Origin: Amanita rubescens
Lineage: Eukaryota > Basidiomycota > Agaricomycetes > Agaricales > Amanitaceae
DNA: 64,000 nt
Direction: 5' to 3'
Assembly: GCA_015039365.1 (NCBI GenBank)
Contig: WION01000039.1
Coordinates: forward strand, 124,001 to 188,000
Positions 50,609 through 60,857 of the stretch are shown piece after piece. Made by a program: the position numbers and the translations under genes. Numbering within the stretch: the first letter of the stretch is position 1; every line of letters begins with the position of its first letter. The notes under the pieces are model-generated. The model had not been told where the DNA came from. It saw only the letters and a program-made list of their open reading frames with translations, and did not search any database.

Positions 50609-51241
50609 TCAGGTATTCATGTTGTGCATGGCGTCGTCATCGTGCTGATAGCCGTAGTCGCCGTAAAGGTCGCAGGCGTCGTCGTCGGCTCCGTCGCACT
50701 GTCGTCCATTGACGCATGCCTGACACTGTGACGCGTGGTGTGCCTTCTTCTTTCCCTTCTTCTTCGGCTGATGAGGGCGGCGGCTAGTGGAAGCGGAGGT
50801 ATTGGCGGCATCTGCGGTAGTTCGAGAACGTCCTTTCTTCTTAGTGGAAGGACCGGGCGTCGGATCGCGTCGGCGCGTGGGAGCGCGTGGAGGTAGAGTA
50901 GACATAGGAGGAATTGCAGTAGCGAGATGGTGATCCTCAGAGGCATGCTTTCCTCGGCAGTGAATGCAGCGGTTGTAACGGTGGGGGCGTTGATTGGCGG
51001 CATTTGTCATACTGCGGGTCGTAGGTCGTCGAGAAGGCGGAGTGTCGTTTCGTCGAGCAGTGGGGACAGGAATATTCCAGACTCCGTGGCGAATAACGGT
51101 GGTGGTTGGGGGTGATGCGGATCGAGGAGGAGGAGGAGCCTTCTTATCTCGTTTCGGTTCTTCCTCAACGAGATCGCTTGTTGTACGGATTCGGCGATGA
51201 AGATCGAGATCGCTGATCGCATTATTGATCTGCGCAATGTG
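50609..51241 (-). pseudogene. Third ORF of element D, C-terminal part
   Basis: Continues the frame of 53703-54800 beyond the nested element (the junction is DHIA then QINNAI, restored exactly across the duplication GCAATGTG). It contains a knuckle CIHCRGKHASEDHH (C-X2-C-X3-H-X4-H), Arg/Pro/Lys-rich segments and a Cys-containing end (CQACVNGRQCDG). The ORF starting at 51262 in this frame has seven codons of transposon sequence at its start. Confidence 0.75.
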
Positions 51242-53694
51242 GAGGTCTTTACCCTCCCCCACTCATTCCTTATGGATTCCTTGCATTCCGTGCGGAAGTT
51301 CCATGGAATCCACGTGGATTCCTTGCAATTTCAAGATGGTCCAAATGGCCCAGAACACACTAAAAAAAGTGCATGGAATCCGTGTGGAATCCATGTGGAA
51401 TCCATGCATATTCCACGGAATCTCAGGAATTTGCCTGGAACAGGAGTGACAAGGAATCCACATGGACTCCATGGACTCCGTGGATTCCAGGTACATTTCT
51501 GCCTGGTTTGCATAATGCTGACATACAAGGACTTTCAGCACAAGGAGTCCTCAGGAGTCCACATGGACTCCTGATTCCCATGGTCATGTGACAGGCCACT
51601 TGGTCTGTGCGCCAGCCCACAGGTATATAAGGAGAGGGCATGTACCACATATCCCCCAGCTTCCCCCCCCTTCCTCGAGGACAGGGGGGGAGGGGAGTGA
51701 TAAGATTGGATAGATAGATAGTGATTAGATATATGTATGATCCATAGGTAAGCTTAGGTAAGCTTAAATAGCAGTATGATGATGTAGATAAGATAAGATC
51801 ACAGATAAGATAATATGATTTCCTTTTATAGAATTTGTGACAACATGAGGTGTGTGACATGTAAATGTGACTGTGACAAAAAAGATGCACCTAGATTGTG
51901 TGATTCAGAATATACAAGAATGACAGTGCCAAACAAAGTCAAACATGAGATATTTGCAAAACACTTTTTCAGATGTGACAGAAAATTGAAAAAATCCAAA
52001 AAATTGTCAAAAATCCAAAAACATTATGTGATCACATCTCTTCAAGAATTGCAGTGCAAAACACAACCAAACACAAGATATTTTCAAAATACTGTTTTGG
52101 TGGGAATGGTGGCTGTTACAGTAATGGACTCCCACATTACACAATCATGCTTAGCAGACAAGCCTCCTCATTCATCCGAATGCTGCCTATCCTTGCTTAC
52201 TCTACCTTGATTACTTTGCTGACACATGCATTGTTACATTCTGAGGCCGAGTGAAACAAAGGCCTCGGTTTTATTCCGAAACTTGAGACGCGATTATTTC
52301 CTTTTTGGTAAGCGCCGGTAATTCCCGAACAATCATGTGCACACTCACTTGATAATTGGCCTCGGACCTGCCGTGTGCAGCAGTGGCCCAGATTTCCAAG
52401 TATGTACCTGTGGTCAGCAATCTGATATGTATAATGTAGTGGGGTGTACACAACTTTACTGTATTTATTTCTGCAGCACAATCAGGACCTAGCCTACTCC
52501 TTTGCAACTTTGTAGTTGTTTCCCTCATTTGACTGGTGTGTTTGCAAAATGCTGTACCTACTAAGCTTCCACACTAGAACCATCTGGCAAATCAATGGTT
52601 TAGTAAACAAGTGATACAATGAGACAGACTAGGGCTATGTAAAACTAGTATGGATACATATATTGAAAGAACTCAAGTTTGCAATAGTGCCCCTTAGACA
52701 GTCAGACAATCAGACAACTTATGCAACAGTGTCTCTCAGATAGTCAGATAGTCAGACAATTAGTGTATCAGCATCCATCAGTGTCTCTTAGATGGTCAGG
52801 CAGTCAGACACAGTCAGACAATCAGTGTGTCAGACAGAATCAGATGCAATCAGACTTTTGCTGTGTTAGCTGATGGTCATCCAGTAGGTCACTTCTGTAC
52901 TACTGATAATTGAGATCCTTAAAGTCTGCTTAGATGCCCAGCCTTTTCAGCTAACAGATGTGGTTGCTGGAGGTATGCATAAGCTGGTAGGTTTGAGAGG
53001 GAGGTGGCAGGTGGTTGCAAGTGGTTCCTTGTGATGGTAATGAGGTAGACCATATTGATAACTTGAATTGCTGGCATGTCAGCGGCCACCATTGATCACT
53101 AGCTGTCAATATTCTGCTAACCACTGCTCACTGATGTATCCATCTCCAAATTTCAAAGACCCCCACACAGTGATTACAGAACCCTCATGACAACCTTCTC
53201 ACATCTATTCATGACCTCTGACGCTCTGAAATGTTATGTCAGGTCATCAGCAACCACTGCCACACTCCAACTGCTAGTCATAGATGGCAAAATGTCATAT
53301 AGCAATAGTCTGTGGCTTTTGTATGGTTAGCTGATACTGATCCAAGTGTCCTAAGATAATAAATTTTATATAGGTTTGATCTTATGAATTTTCTATATTT
53401 TTTGGAATTTTTTCCATATTTTTTAATGCATATATTGCTACATGGAATCCACGGAGTCCACATGGATTCCAGACAGTCTACCAGGAATTCAGGTGTAAAT
53501 CATGTTTTTGCCTGTTGCCAGGAATGTGCCTGGACTGAGCATGGAATCCACATGGACTCCATGGAATCCTGGTAGAATTTCCACAGAAATTTCCTTTTTG
53601 CAAGGAATCCATGTGGAATCCATGTGGATTCCGTGTGGATTCCATGGAGTCAGCCAGGATCCTGCCAGGAAGCGTGGGGGAGGGTAAAGTACTG
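51242..53694. mobile_element. hAT-like non-autonomous element, copy 2 (2453 bp)
   Basis: Same length and orientation as 39529-41981 with a constant offset of 11713; no difference was noticed by eye. The 8-bp duplication is GCAATGTG (51234-51241, 53695-53702). It interrupts the third ORF of element D, proving it moved after D inserted. Confidence 0.9.
52238..52330. repeat. Conserved hairpin motif inside hAT-like copy 2
   Basis: Counterpart of 40525-40617. Confidence 0.5.
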
Positions 53695-53702
53695 GCAATG
53701 TG

Positions 53703-54800
53703 GTCGCTAGTGAGTTGATGCAAGGGAACTCCATCTGCGAATTCGGCCGTGGTCCATTCCGTGTCTCCTTGGATACTGGACAAGAGATCTCGGATTTTTC
53801 CGGTGAGGCACCAGATTTCTCTTGATTTACGATCTGTCTCCATAATGCATCTAGTTGCTCGGTGTCGGTCGGGTGTAGCTTCGGTAGCGCGAAACCAATG
53901 GTTGACAGCGATGCGGTTATTCTGATCGTGAGGTTGTATTTTTAGTCCAAACCTTTGATCGTCAATGCTTTCTATACCAAGGATGATGTAACGTTCGATG
54001 TCAGCTGTGAGAAGTCGTCGTAATAGATCTATCGCCAATTGATCTAGGTTTCCTCCTTTCGGATGAATATCTTCCCAGTATAATGACGTAACGTTTACAA
54101 ACGTTTCGATTAAATCGGCACAATGATAGTTGTACTGATCTCGGGCTTGACCGGCAAGGGTAGTGGCGGTTCGGAAATCCATGAGAAGTCGCCAGACTCG
54201 AGCTATCCTTTCTTGGTCAAAGATGTCGACCTGTAATCTAGCGGCGTTACAGATTAGAGTGTCGGACGCGGTCTCTAACCTTGGTGTAAGTAGTAATTCC
54301 GTGATAACTGAGATAGAGATCGGGGGTGGTTCGTATGATGGGGCCAGCCATATCGCGGTTAGTCCCATCTGTACCGTGACTCTGGTCGTTGCCTCGAATA
54401 GATTCGTTATGAGGTTGAGTCGAAGCGTGACCGGCAAGTACCGTCTCTCTATGTAAGGTAACGCTAATGTCTTCAGCGTTTCTAGGTGGGATCGGTCGGC
54501 TATTGCGATCTTCCGTAATTCGTCCAGGTACAGCCAGAGTTTCTGATGTTCCGTGGTGGGTTTCCTGGGTTTCGGTGGGAGTGACCGGGATCGTCTGAGA
54601 CGAGGTTTGATCGGGAGATCTGTGGGGAACATCAACGAAGTCGTTCGGGTCAATGTCTTCTTCGTCGGTGTCGGTGGTATGAAGAACGAGTCGGGGTCGG
54701 TGGGGTTCAGTGGAAGTGGTGAATCGGGTGTCGGTGGTGTCTCCGGCATAGAATTCGGACCAAGGGAAGCGTTGAACGGTGTCGGTGGTGTCGTTTCCAT
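53703..54800 (-). pseudogene. Third ORF of element D, N-terminal part
   Basis: Starts METTPPTPFNAS about 33 nt after the pol stop. It has a Pro/Thr-rich first 90 residues, then a helical globular part (HQKLWLYLDELRKIAIADRS, TAIWLAPSYEPPPI, QERIARVWRLLMDFRTA, HIASTLP at the transposon border). With the part at 50609-51241 the uninterrupted protein would be about 575 residues, against 736 in element A. No similarity to RT, integrase, envelope or protease was seen; a role in RNA or capsid handling is only suggested by the CCHH knuckle. The insertion replaces the C-terminus with transposon-encoded residues. Confidence 0.75.
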
Positions 54801-54832
54801 TCTGCATAGTAACTTGGTATGTGAGTGACATT

Positions 54833-57800
54833 TCAGAGTTTCCTTCGTCTTTTATATTCTAGAAGGAGGTCTTCCATATGCGTCAAGTTATTTTCTGGTT
54901 CCCATGTGTTTTCGCTGGTGTCATAGCCTTTCCACTTTACTAGGAATTGTAATTTCCTTCTAAACTTGCGATGTGCAAGCAGTGCTTCCACTTCGTATTC
55001 TTGTTCTCCTTCGATCAGATCGGGAGGGGGCCTTGTTTCCGTTATTCCGTGAAAGGAAGTTTCTTTGAACGGCGTTAGTAAGGCAGCGTGGAATACGTTA
55101 TGAATTTTCCATTGTCTTGGTAGCGTGAGACGATATGTCACTGGTCCTAAGACTTCTTTGATGGAAAAGGGACCTTCTCGTTTAGGTGCGAGCTTTCTGC
55201 TCTGATAAGGAATCTTCAGGTTCCTAGACTCTAACCATACTTTGTCATTGACTTTGAACGGTTTAGTCTTTCTCGTTGTTCTTTCCATCATCTTAGCTCG
55301 TGCTAGATCATGTGCGGCGAGTGCTTCTTCTCGTGCGCGGAACAAGGAGTTGATGCGGTTATCTGCGGTTGGTGTATTTGTCTTGTTTGAGACAAGGGGA
55401 AGTGCAACCGGGGATGTTCCATACATCAATTGAAAGGGCGATTGTTTCAATGCTTCATGAGTGCGTGAATTATGCGCGAATTGTGCTATTGGTATCATCT
55501 TGTTCCAAGTATCTGGTTCATAGGCACAGAATATTCGGAGATAAGCTTCTAATTTGGCGTTATATCGCTCCGTTTGTCCATCAGTCTGTGGATGGAAGGC
55601 GGTACTCATTTTGTGTTTGATTTTTAATGAGTCCATTATGCCGTTAAAGACATGTGATGCGAACTGTGGTCCTCGATCGGAGATCATGACGTCGGGTAAA
55701 CCGAAGTTTTTGAATACATTCCGAATGTAGAGGTCGGCGGTTTCGTCGGCGGTGATAGTTTTGTTACAAGGCATGAGAATTACTCCCTTTGTAAGTCCTT
55801 GATCGACCACGATAAAGATAGAATCGAAACCGTTACTTGTGGGTAAATCGGTTATGAAATCCATAGTTATTTGTTGAAAGGGTCGGTGTGCGTGAGACTT
55901 GATTGGCATCAGAGGTGCGGCAGTAGGGTGTGTATTCGATTTCATTTGTTGACATGCCGTGCATCCGTCAATAAACTGTTTAACCATTTTAGACATTAAT
56001 GGCCACCAGTAATATTCCTTTAATAAGGCGAGTGTTTTGAAGAAACCGGGGTGTCCGCTTGTTGGTGATTCATGAAAATCTCTAATAATATCTCGGCGAA
56101 GATCGGTGTCAGGGGGAATAAAGGATTTCCCTTTGTACAGGATTAATTCATCGTCAAGGGTCCAATCAGAAAGGGCAGTGCGTAAAGGTGGTGTTCCTTT
56201 TTCTTTTAGACATTTCTTGATTGATTGGGCAAATTCGTCTTTGACAGTTATTTCTATTGCTCTGTTACGGAGATCTTCGGCGATTGTGCGAACAAAGAGT
56301 TCTTTTGGGAGCATCGTTATTAACTCTTCTGGTTCGTCTTTTGTCATATGATCGGGTCGGCGGGATAGTGCATCCGCTATTATTAGTTTTGCTCCGGGAA
56401 CGTGGGTTAATTTAATATTAAATCGAGACAAGTCGTTCCACCATCGTGCTTGGCGGTTCGTGAGACGTTGTGGTTCTCGGTAATAGAGTAAATTCTTGTG
56501 GTCGCAATGAATAATGACAGGGTGTTCTGCTCCTTCAAGCAGGTATCTCCATTCGTTATAAAGAGCGTAGTAAATGGCGAATAACTCTCGATCGTAGATT
56601 TGCCATCGTGTTTCAGTTGGCGTTAAAGCGTGGGATAGGTATCCACATGGGTGTAAGTCGCCATTATCATCTTTTTGCATAAGAACTGCTCCGATTGCGC
56701 GGTCTGATGCGTCCGTTTGTAGAATAAAGGGTTTGTTAACATCGGGCATCATTAAGACAGGTGCGGATGTGAAGCGTTCTTTTAATAGATCAAATGCGAC
56801 TTGGCATTCTGCGGTCCATGTCCATAGTTTGTTTTTCTTTGTTAGGTCGTGCAGGGGTCGTGCAAGGTGGGCGAATCCGAAAATAAACCTTCGATAGTAA
56901 TTTCCGAATCCTAAAAAGGATCTAACTTGTTTAACGGTAGTAGGGGTTGGCCAGTCCCTGATTCCGGCAAGTTTGATCGGGTCCATTTTTATTGTATTTT
57001 TGGATATGACGGTGCCTAGAAAATCAACTTCTTGGGCAGCGAATTTACACTTTTCAAGCTTGAGGTAAAGATCGTGTTTCTGTAATCGTTCAAGTACTTG
57101 TTTTGTTCGAATCTCGAGTTCTTCTTTAGTGCGCGCGTGTATTAGCATGTCATCCATGTAGATGACAAGCCATCCTTTTTCTGTAAAATCCCTGAAATAA
57201 TCGTCCATCATTGCTTGAAACGTTGCTGGTGAATTTCGTAATCCAAAGAACATGACGTTAGGTTCAAATAAACCTCGATTGGTGATAAAGGCGGCTTTCC
57301 ATCTGTCAGATTCCTTGATTTGAACGTTATTATATCCCCATCGGATATCCAATTTTGTAAAATATTCCGAATCTTTGAGTTTGATCATAAGATCGGAGAT
57401 AAGAGGTAGTGGATATGCGTTTGGTTTAGTATATTCGTTCAAATATCGATAATCTTGGCAGGGTCGTAATTTTTGTGCTTCTTTCTTTTCTACAAAGAAG
57501 AAAGGTGATGCCTGCGGTGATTTCGACGGTCTGATATAGCCTTTTTCGACGTGTTCTTTAATCCATTCATCCAGTGTATTCTGCTGTTTCAGAGATAAGG
57601 GATAGATTTTTCCTCTTTTTGGTATGAAATCATCGCGAAGTTCTATCTGGTGATCCCAAGATCGGCTTTCTGGGAATCGTTCACTTGCTTTTTTCTCGAA
57701 TACATCTTTCCATGCCGAGTATTCAGGAGGGAGCGTGTAAACCTCCTCTGTTTGATGGTATTTGTGTTCCATTTGTTGAGCTGGTGTATATCGTGCGATA

Positions 57801-58438
57801 GTTACTTGGTCGTATTCGTCTTCTGACCAGCTTCCTATATCCTCAAATGTATGCGTGTTCCATCCGTGATCTGTCGTCTGTGATCCTTTGTGTGACATCA
57901 AATATCCGATAACGAGATCTTCTTCCTGTTCAGGCATAGCTATTCTGTCAATCTGTTGACAGATGCTCCGAAGTGATGCCTTGATCTTGTCCTGTTCAGA
58001 GTCTCGGAACTCTAGAGTCTTTTCTTTCCAATTTACGTCAGGGTTATGCTTCTCTAGCCAAGGAAGCCCCAGTATCATCGTTTGTTTTCCTATTGCTGAT
58101 ACGTGAAACCATTCGGTCATGCGTTTCCCGTTCATTTCGAAGGTGATTAGACATTGTTCATCAATTTCTCCTTCTTTGTTTATGGTGCCATCGACGTTAT
58201 AAACTCTAATTGGTCGTGGAGTTTTTCGTTTTCTCCATTTGTGTGCTATCCTTTTATCGATAAATATCCCTTCGGCTCCGCAGTCGACAAGGGCAACGAG
58301 GTTTTCAGTGTTGTTTTCAGTTTCAACTTTGATAGGGACAGATAATCTTCGTTTTGAAATAGATTGTACTGTTACATGAGATATATTGAGAGTTGAGTCT
58401 GGTGTATCTGAGACTTCATCCACTGTCATGAGTCCCAC
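54833..58438 (-). CDS. Pol polyprotein of element D
   Basis: About 1198-1201 codons without a break. Protease motif ALVDCGAEG lies near residue 50 (DCG rather than the usual DSG/DTG), and the RT catalytic box YMDD near 425. RNase H (LQTDAS, DRELFAI), an HHCC integrase finger ending CTACQQMK, a DDE core (MDFITDLP, SDRG, QTDGQTERYN) and a C-terminal chromodomain (EYEVEALLA...FLVKWKGY...WEPE) follow. The first codon of the open frame given here is GTG; the first ATG is at 58429. Pol is in the -1 frame relative to gag and 2-12 nt after the gag stop, so a -1 slip at the gag end (TTTTTAA) or reinitiation is likely. It resembles element A's Pol closely. Confidence 0.92.
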   Translation of the reverse strand: MGLMTVDEVSDTPDSTLNISHVTVQSISKRRLSVPIKVETENNTENLVALVDCGAEGIFIDKRIAHKWRKRKTPRPIRVYNVDGTINKEGEIDEQCLITFEMNGKRMTEWFHVSAIGKQTMILGLPWLEKHNPDVNWKEKTLEFRDSEQDKIKASLRSICQQIDRIAMPEQEEDLVIGYLMSHKGSQTTDHGWNTHTFEDIGSWSEDEYDQVTIARYTPAQQMEHKYHQTEEVYTLPPEYSAWKDVFEKKASERFPESRSWDHQIELRDDFIPKRGKIYPLSLKQQNTLDEWIKEHVEKGYIRPSKSPQASPFFFVEKKEAQKLRPCQDYRYLNEYTKPNAYPLPLISDLMIKLKDSEYFTKLDIRWGYNNVQIKESDRWKAAFITNRGLFEPNVMFFGLRNSPATFQAMMDDYFRDFTEKGWLVIYMDDMLIHARTKEELEIRTKQVLERLQKHDLYLKLEKCKFAAQEVDFLGTVISKNTIKMDPIKLAGIRDWPTPTTVKQVRSFLGFGNYYRRFIFGFAHLARPLHDLTKKNKLWTWTAECQVAFDLLKERFTSAPVLMMPDVNKPFILQTDASDRAIGAVLMQKDDNGDLHPCGYLSHALTPTETRWQIYDRELFAIYYALYNEWRYLLEGAEHPVIIHCDHKNLLYYREPQRLTNRQARWWNDLSRFNIKLTHVPGAKLIIADALSRRPDHMTKDEPEELITMLPKELFVRTIAEDLRNRAIEITVKDEFAQSIKKCLKEKGTPPLRTALSDWTLDDELILYKGKSFIPPDTDLRRDIIRDFHESPTSGHPGFFKTLALLKEYYWWPLMSKMVKQFIDGCTACQQMKSNTHPTAAPLMPIKSHAHRPFQQITMDFITDLPTSNGFDSIFIVVDQGLTKGVILMPCNKTITADETADLYIRNVFKNFGLPDVMISDRGPQFASHVFNGIMDSLKIKHKMSTAFHPQTDGQTERYNAKLEAYLRIFCAYEPDTWNKMIPIAQFAHNSRTHEALKQSPFQLMYGTSPVALPLVSNKTNTPTADNRINSLFRAREEALAAHDLARAKMMERTTRKTKPFKVNDKVWLESRNLKIPYQSRKLAPKREGPFSIKEVLGPVTYRLTLPRQWKIHNVFHAALLTPFKETSFHGITETRPPPDLIEGEQEYEVEALLAHRKFRRKLQFLVKWKGYDTSENTWEPENNLTHMEDLLLEYKRRRKL

Positions 58439-58440
58439 TG

Positions 58441-60177
58441 TTAAAAATCCTCGTTTTCATCGGCAAGAGATAGTAATAGATCATTCTTTTCGTCGGTTGA
58501 CATCCCTTTCATCAGCGCTCGGATGTTCTTGGTGTAATTTGGTTTAGACTCTCGGACTTCTTCTTCTTCCCAATTTCCGTCACCATCATTTGATGTGGCT
58601 CGAATGTGACGTTTGGGCGTGAATCCTCTTTTCCTTCCTCCTTTAAATCGGCCTTTCCCTTTGTTTCTTTTCTTCTTCGGGCATTGCCCTGACATGTGTC
58701 CTTTGATTCCGCAGATAAAACATAAACCGTCTTTGATGTAGCATTCTCTTTCTTCTTTGGACATAGATCTGATCGTAAGTTCTAATTCTGGGTCTTCTTC
58801 GTATTCCAGAAATTTATGATCGATCTGCATAGCCCATGATTCGTCGTTATGAGAGGATGATGAATGACCATTTCCAGATCGAGGGGAATAAGCATATGAA
58901 CGGGTTCGGATGTTGTCGAGTTTGATAGCAATGTCGTACCAATCTTGTAGTGTTTTTGGGTTCATGAGCATTGCTTTTTCGAACTCGGGTGCTGTAAGTC
59001 CTTTTCCGAACATATGGAATGCTGCTTCTCCTTCGATTCCGGCTTTTGTGATTTGTTCCTTGAACTGGTTAACGTAATTAGGTAGGGTCATCTGTTTCTT
59101 TCCTTTCATAGACGATCTGTTCTGTAGATTGAGAATTTTCGTGTATGCATTTCCACTTGGATCAACTTCTCCCCAATCTGTCAAGAATGACAGTTTAAAT
59201 GCTTCCCAGTCATCGAATAAAGCAGGTCTCGTGATGCCTCCTTCGGTGGTGGCACGAGATTTTCGTAGTTCTGCTAATTTATTCTTTTTCCATTGTCTAG
59301 CTCCATCTGAGATTTTATTCAGGGCGGCAAGGATTTTTAAACGGTCTGTGTTCATCCGTTCAGGGTTCATATCAAAGAAGATTTCGATATCTTCTATGAA
59401 TGTGTTGGCATCCTTTCGCTTCCCTTTGAATTCAGGAAGATCTCCGATGAGACTAGGGGTTCGTGGGTTGGGTGTCGGGTCTATGCTTCCTCCAGACATC
59501 CTTGGTGATGGTGGGGGTGATGGATCTCTACGTGGTGGAGTTGGGTCGGGTTTAGGTTCGTCTACTTCGATTCTGTCAGAGTCAAACGGGTCTTCTTCGT
59601 CCTTTTCTTCTTTAGGGTTCGAAGGACCTGGTTCGGGGTTGGTCGGTTGTTGGGCAGGTGTTGGTGTCGTTCCAACTGATAGATCACTGAGAAAATCAAG
59701 GGATAGATCAGGTTTTTGATCTGTTTCTCCTTCTTCCTCGGATTCACTCTCGTTTAGGCCAAATTTTGCTTTCTTTTTGCCTTTTGTCTGTATGGAAAGG
59801 AGAGTTTTCGGTCTTAAGTTCTCCGGTAGAGCGTCAACAGTCCCCTTTATCCAAACGGGGGTGTTGAAGTATTCGTTAGGGACAAATTCTTGTGTTTCGG
59901 ATGCTATCCAACGTTCTGTGAGGTGATCGAATCTAATGTGCTGTTCCTGAAGATATAGATCTGCGAAATAATAATACGATTCGTTCGGAGGTCTAGTTTC
60001 TTTTTGTGGTATCCAGAATTCTTGTTCTTTAACTGGATTTCCTCCTGTATCTTCCCAGATTCGTTTTGCACCGTTTAGTCTGACGTAGTATCCGTCAAGA
60101 ACGTAGTTCCCTTTACGATCTCGTGTAGCTCTATTCGGTGGAGCTCTCCAATCCGTTTTGACAACGTGGCCAGTAAC
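58441..60177 (-). CDS. Gag of element D
   Basis: The classic Gag domain lies after the ATG at 59499 (PEFKGKRKDANTFIEDIE, FDDWEAFKLSFLTDWGE, NYVNQFKEQITKAGIEGE), followed by a CCHC knuckle CFICGIKGHMSGQCPK and a basic GKGRFKGGRKRG tail. The same frame stays open upstream to 60177 for 226 more codons with protein-like content (KGNYVLDGYYVRLNG, EQEFWIPQKE, then an acidic Pro-rich linker) but without any ATG. So the true start is unresolved: spliced leader, non-AUG start or a frameshift near 60180, where the preceding frame reads SLAFDNTHFDELPES. Gag forms particles and packages RNA. Confidence 0.8.
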   Translation of the reverse strand, partial: VTGHVVKTDWRAPPNRATRDRKGNYVLDGYYVRLNGAKRIWEDTGGNPVKEQEFWIPQKETRPPNESYYYFADLYLQEQHIRFDHLTERWIASETQEFVPNEYFNTPVWIKGTVDALPENLRPKTLLSIQTKGKKKAKFGLNESESEEEGETDQKPDLSLDFLSDLSVGTTPTPAQQPTNPEPGPSNPKEEKDEEDPFDSDRIEVDEPKPDPTPPRRDPSPPPSPRMSGGSIDPTPNPRTPSLIGDLPEFKGKRKDANTFIEDIEIFFDMNPERMNTDRLKILAALNKISDGARQWKKNKLAELRKSRATTEGGITRPALFDDWEAFKLSFLTDWGEVDPSGNAYTKILNLQNRSSMKGKKQMTLPNYVNQFKEQITKAGIEGEAAFHMFGKGLTAPEFEKAMLMNPKTLQDWYDIAIKLDNIRTRSYAYSPRSGNGHSSSSHNDESWAMQIDHKFLEYEEDPELELTIRSMSKEERECYIKDGLCFICGIKGHMSGQCPKKKRNKGKGRFKGGRKRGFTPKRHIRATSNDGDGNWEEEEVRESKPNYTKNIRALMKGMSTDEKNDLLLSLADENEDF

Positions 60178-60253
60178 CTACGGGCTGGCTTTCCGGAAGT
60201 TCGTCGAAGTGTGTGTTATCAAATGCCAATGAATCGATGTTCAGGCTTATTGA

Positions 60254-60266
60254 TAAGTTCGACTTA
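60254..60266 (-). other. Primer-binding site of element D (self-priming type)
   Basis: In the sense direction, 2 nt after the 5' LTR, TAAGTCGAACTTA. It is complementary over 13 nt to TAAGTTCGACTTA in the LTR (60463 down to 60451). Confidence 0.65.
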
Positions 60267-60268
60267 AT

Positions 60269-60719
60269 TGTTACGAACTCGTTAATCTCAACTTAAGTTG
60301 CAGCGGCAACTCTAGTCACGATTACAAGTCTTAAGTCAAACGTTAAGATTATAAGTTCAATACTAAGTCAAGGCGTTGACTTAGGATCTGAGGACGATTG
60401 TGGTAGATGAGTTAAGAGTACGGTTATATTGCCAGACGACAATAAACAGCTAAGTCGAACTTAGGGTTCGACTCTAGAATACAAGCGGTACTTATACTAG
60501 CAAGTACAAAGAGACGTACTAATTAGTGAATAATGGTAAGTACGAAAGTAGGTATAAGGACGGCGTCATATGTGGAACAAGGATTGGTATAAAAAAGTAA
60601 ACGAGTTAGTCCGTATGAATCGAGCATAAGGGGAGTGACGAGTAAGGTATGCATAAAGAAATAAACATGTCCGACGTATCATGTAAGCATAATGCGGGAG
60701 TCCGTACCGTGTTGTAACA
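60269..60719 (-). repeat. 5' LTR of element D (451 bp)
   Basis: Matches 50118-50568 base for base as far as read. Confidence 0.93.
60451..60496 (-). promoter_or_regulatory. TATA box and predicted self-primer, element D
   Basis: On the minus strand TATAAGTA starts at 60496; the primer sequence TAAGTTCGACTTA starts 33 nt later at 60463 and sits in a small hairpin CTAAGT TCG ACTTAG. Confidence 0.55.
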
Positions 60720-60857
60720 GTCACTTTTCCTGGTTTCTGTCCAAACCTTTGGTCAGTTACAAACAAGAATGTAACATTGGTTTCAGTTATCTGCAAATAG
60801 AACTCTATACAATGTAGGCGTGTAACTGGCAATATATATGGTTAAAAATACGGACTT

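Larger units (their letters stand above)
50118..60719 (-). mobile_element. Ty3/gypsy LTR retrotransposon D, full length with nested element
   Basis: Two 451-bp LTRs (TGTTACGAACTCG...TTGTAACA) appear identical and are flanked by an exact duplication GTCAC (50113-50117, 60720-60724). In sense order (minus strand) it has a self-priming site, gag, pol and a third ORF, then GTAGGGGAGAGCTAG as purine tract before the 3' LTR. The third ORF is split by the 2453-bp hAT-like element. Without it the element would be about 8.1 kb. Confidence 0.93.

Noticed and set aside
54247..54831. 194-codon ORF overlapping the start of the third ORF of element D
   Set aside because: Different frame, composition dominated by Asp/Thr/His from a repeated GGTGTCGGTGGTGT pattern; the frame at 54800 links to the CCHH-containing part and is preferred.
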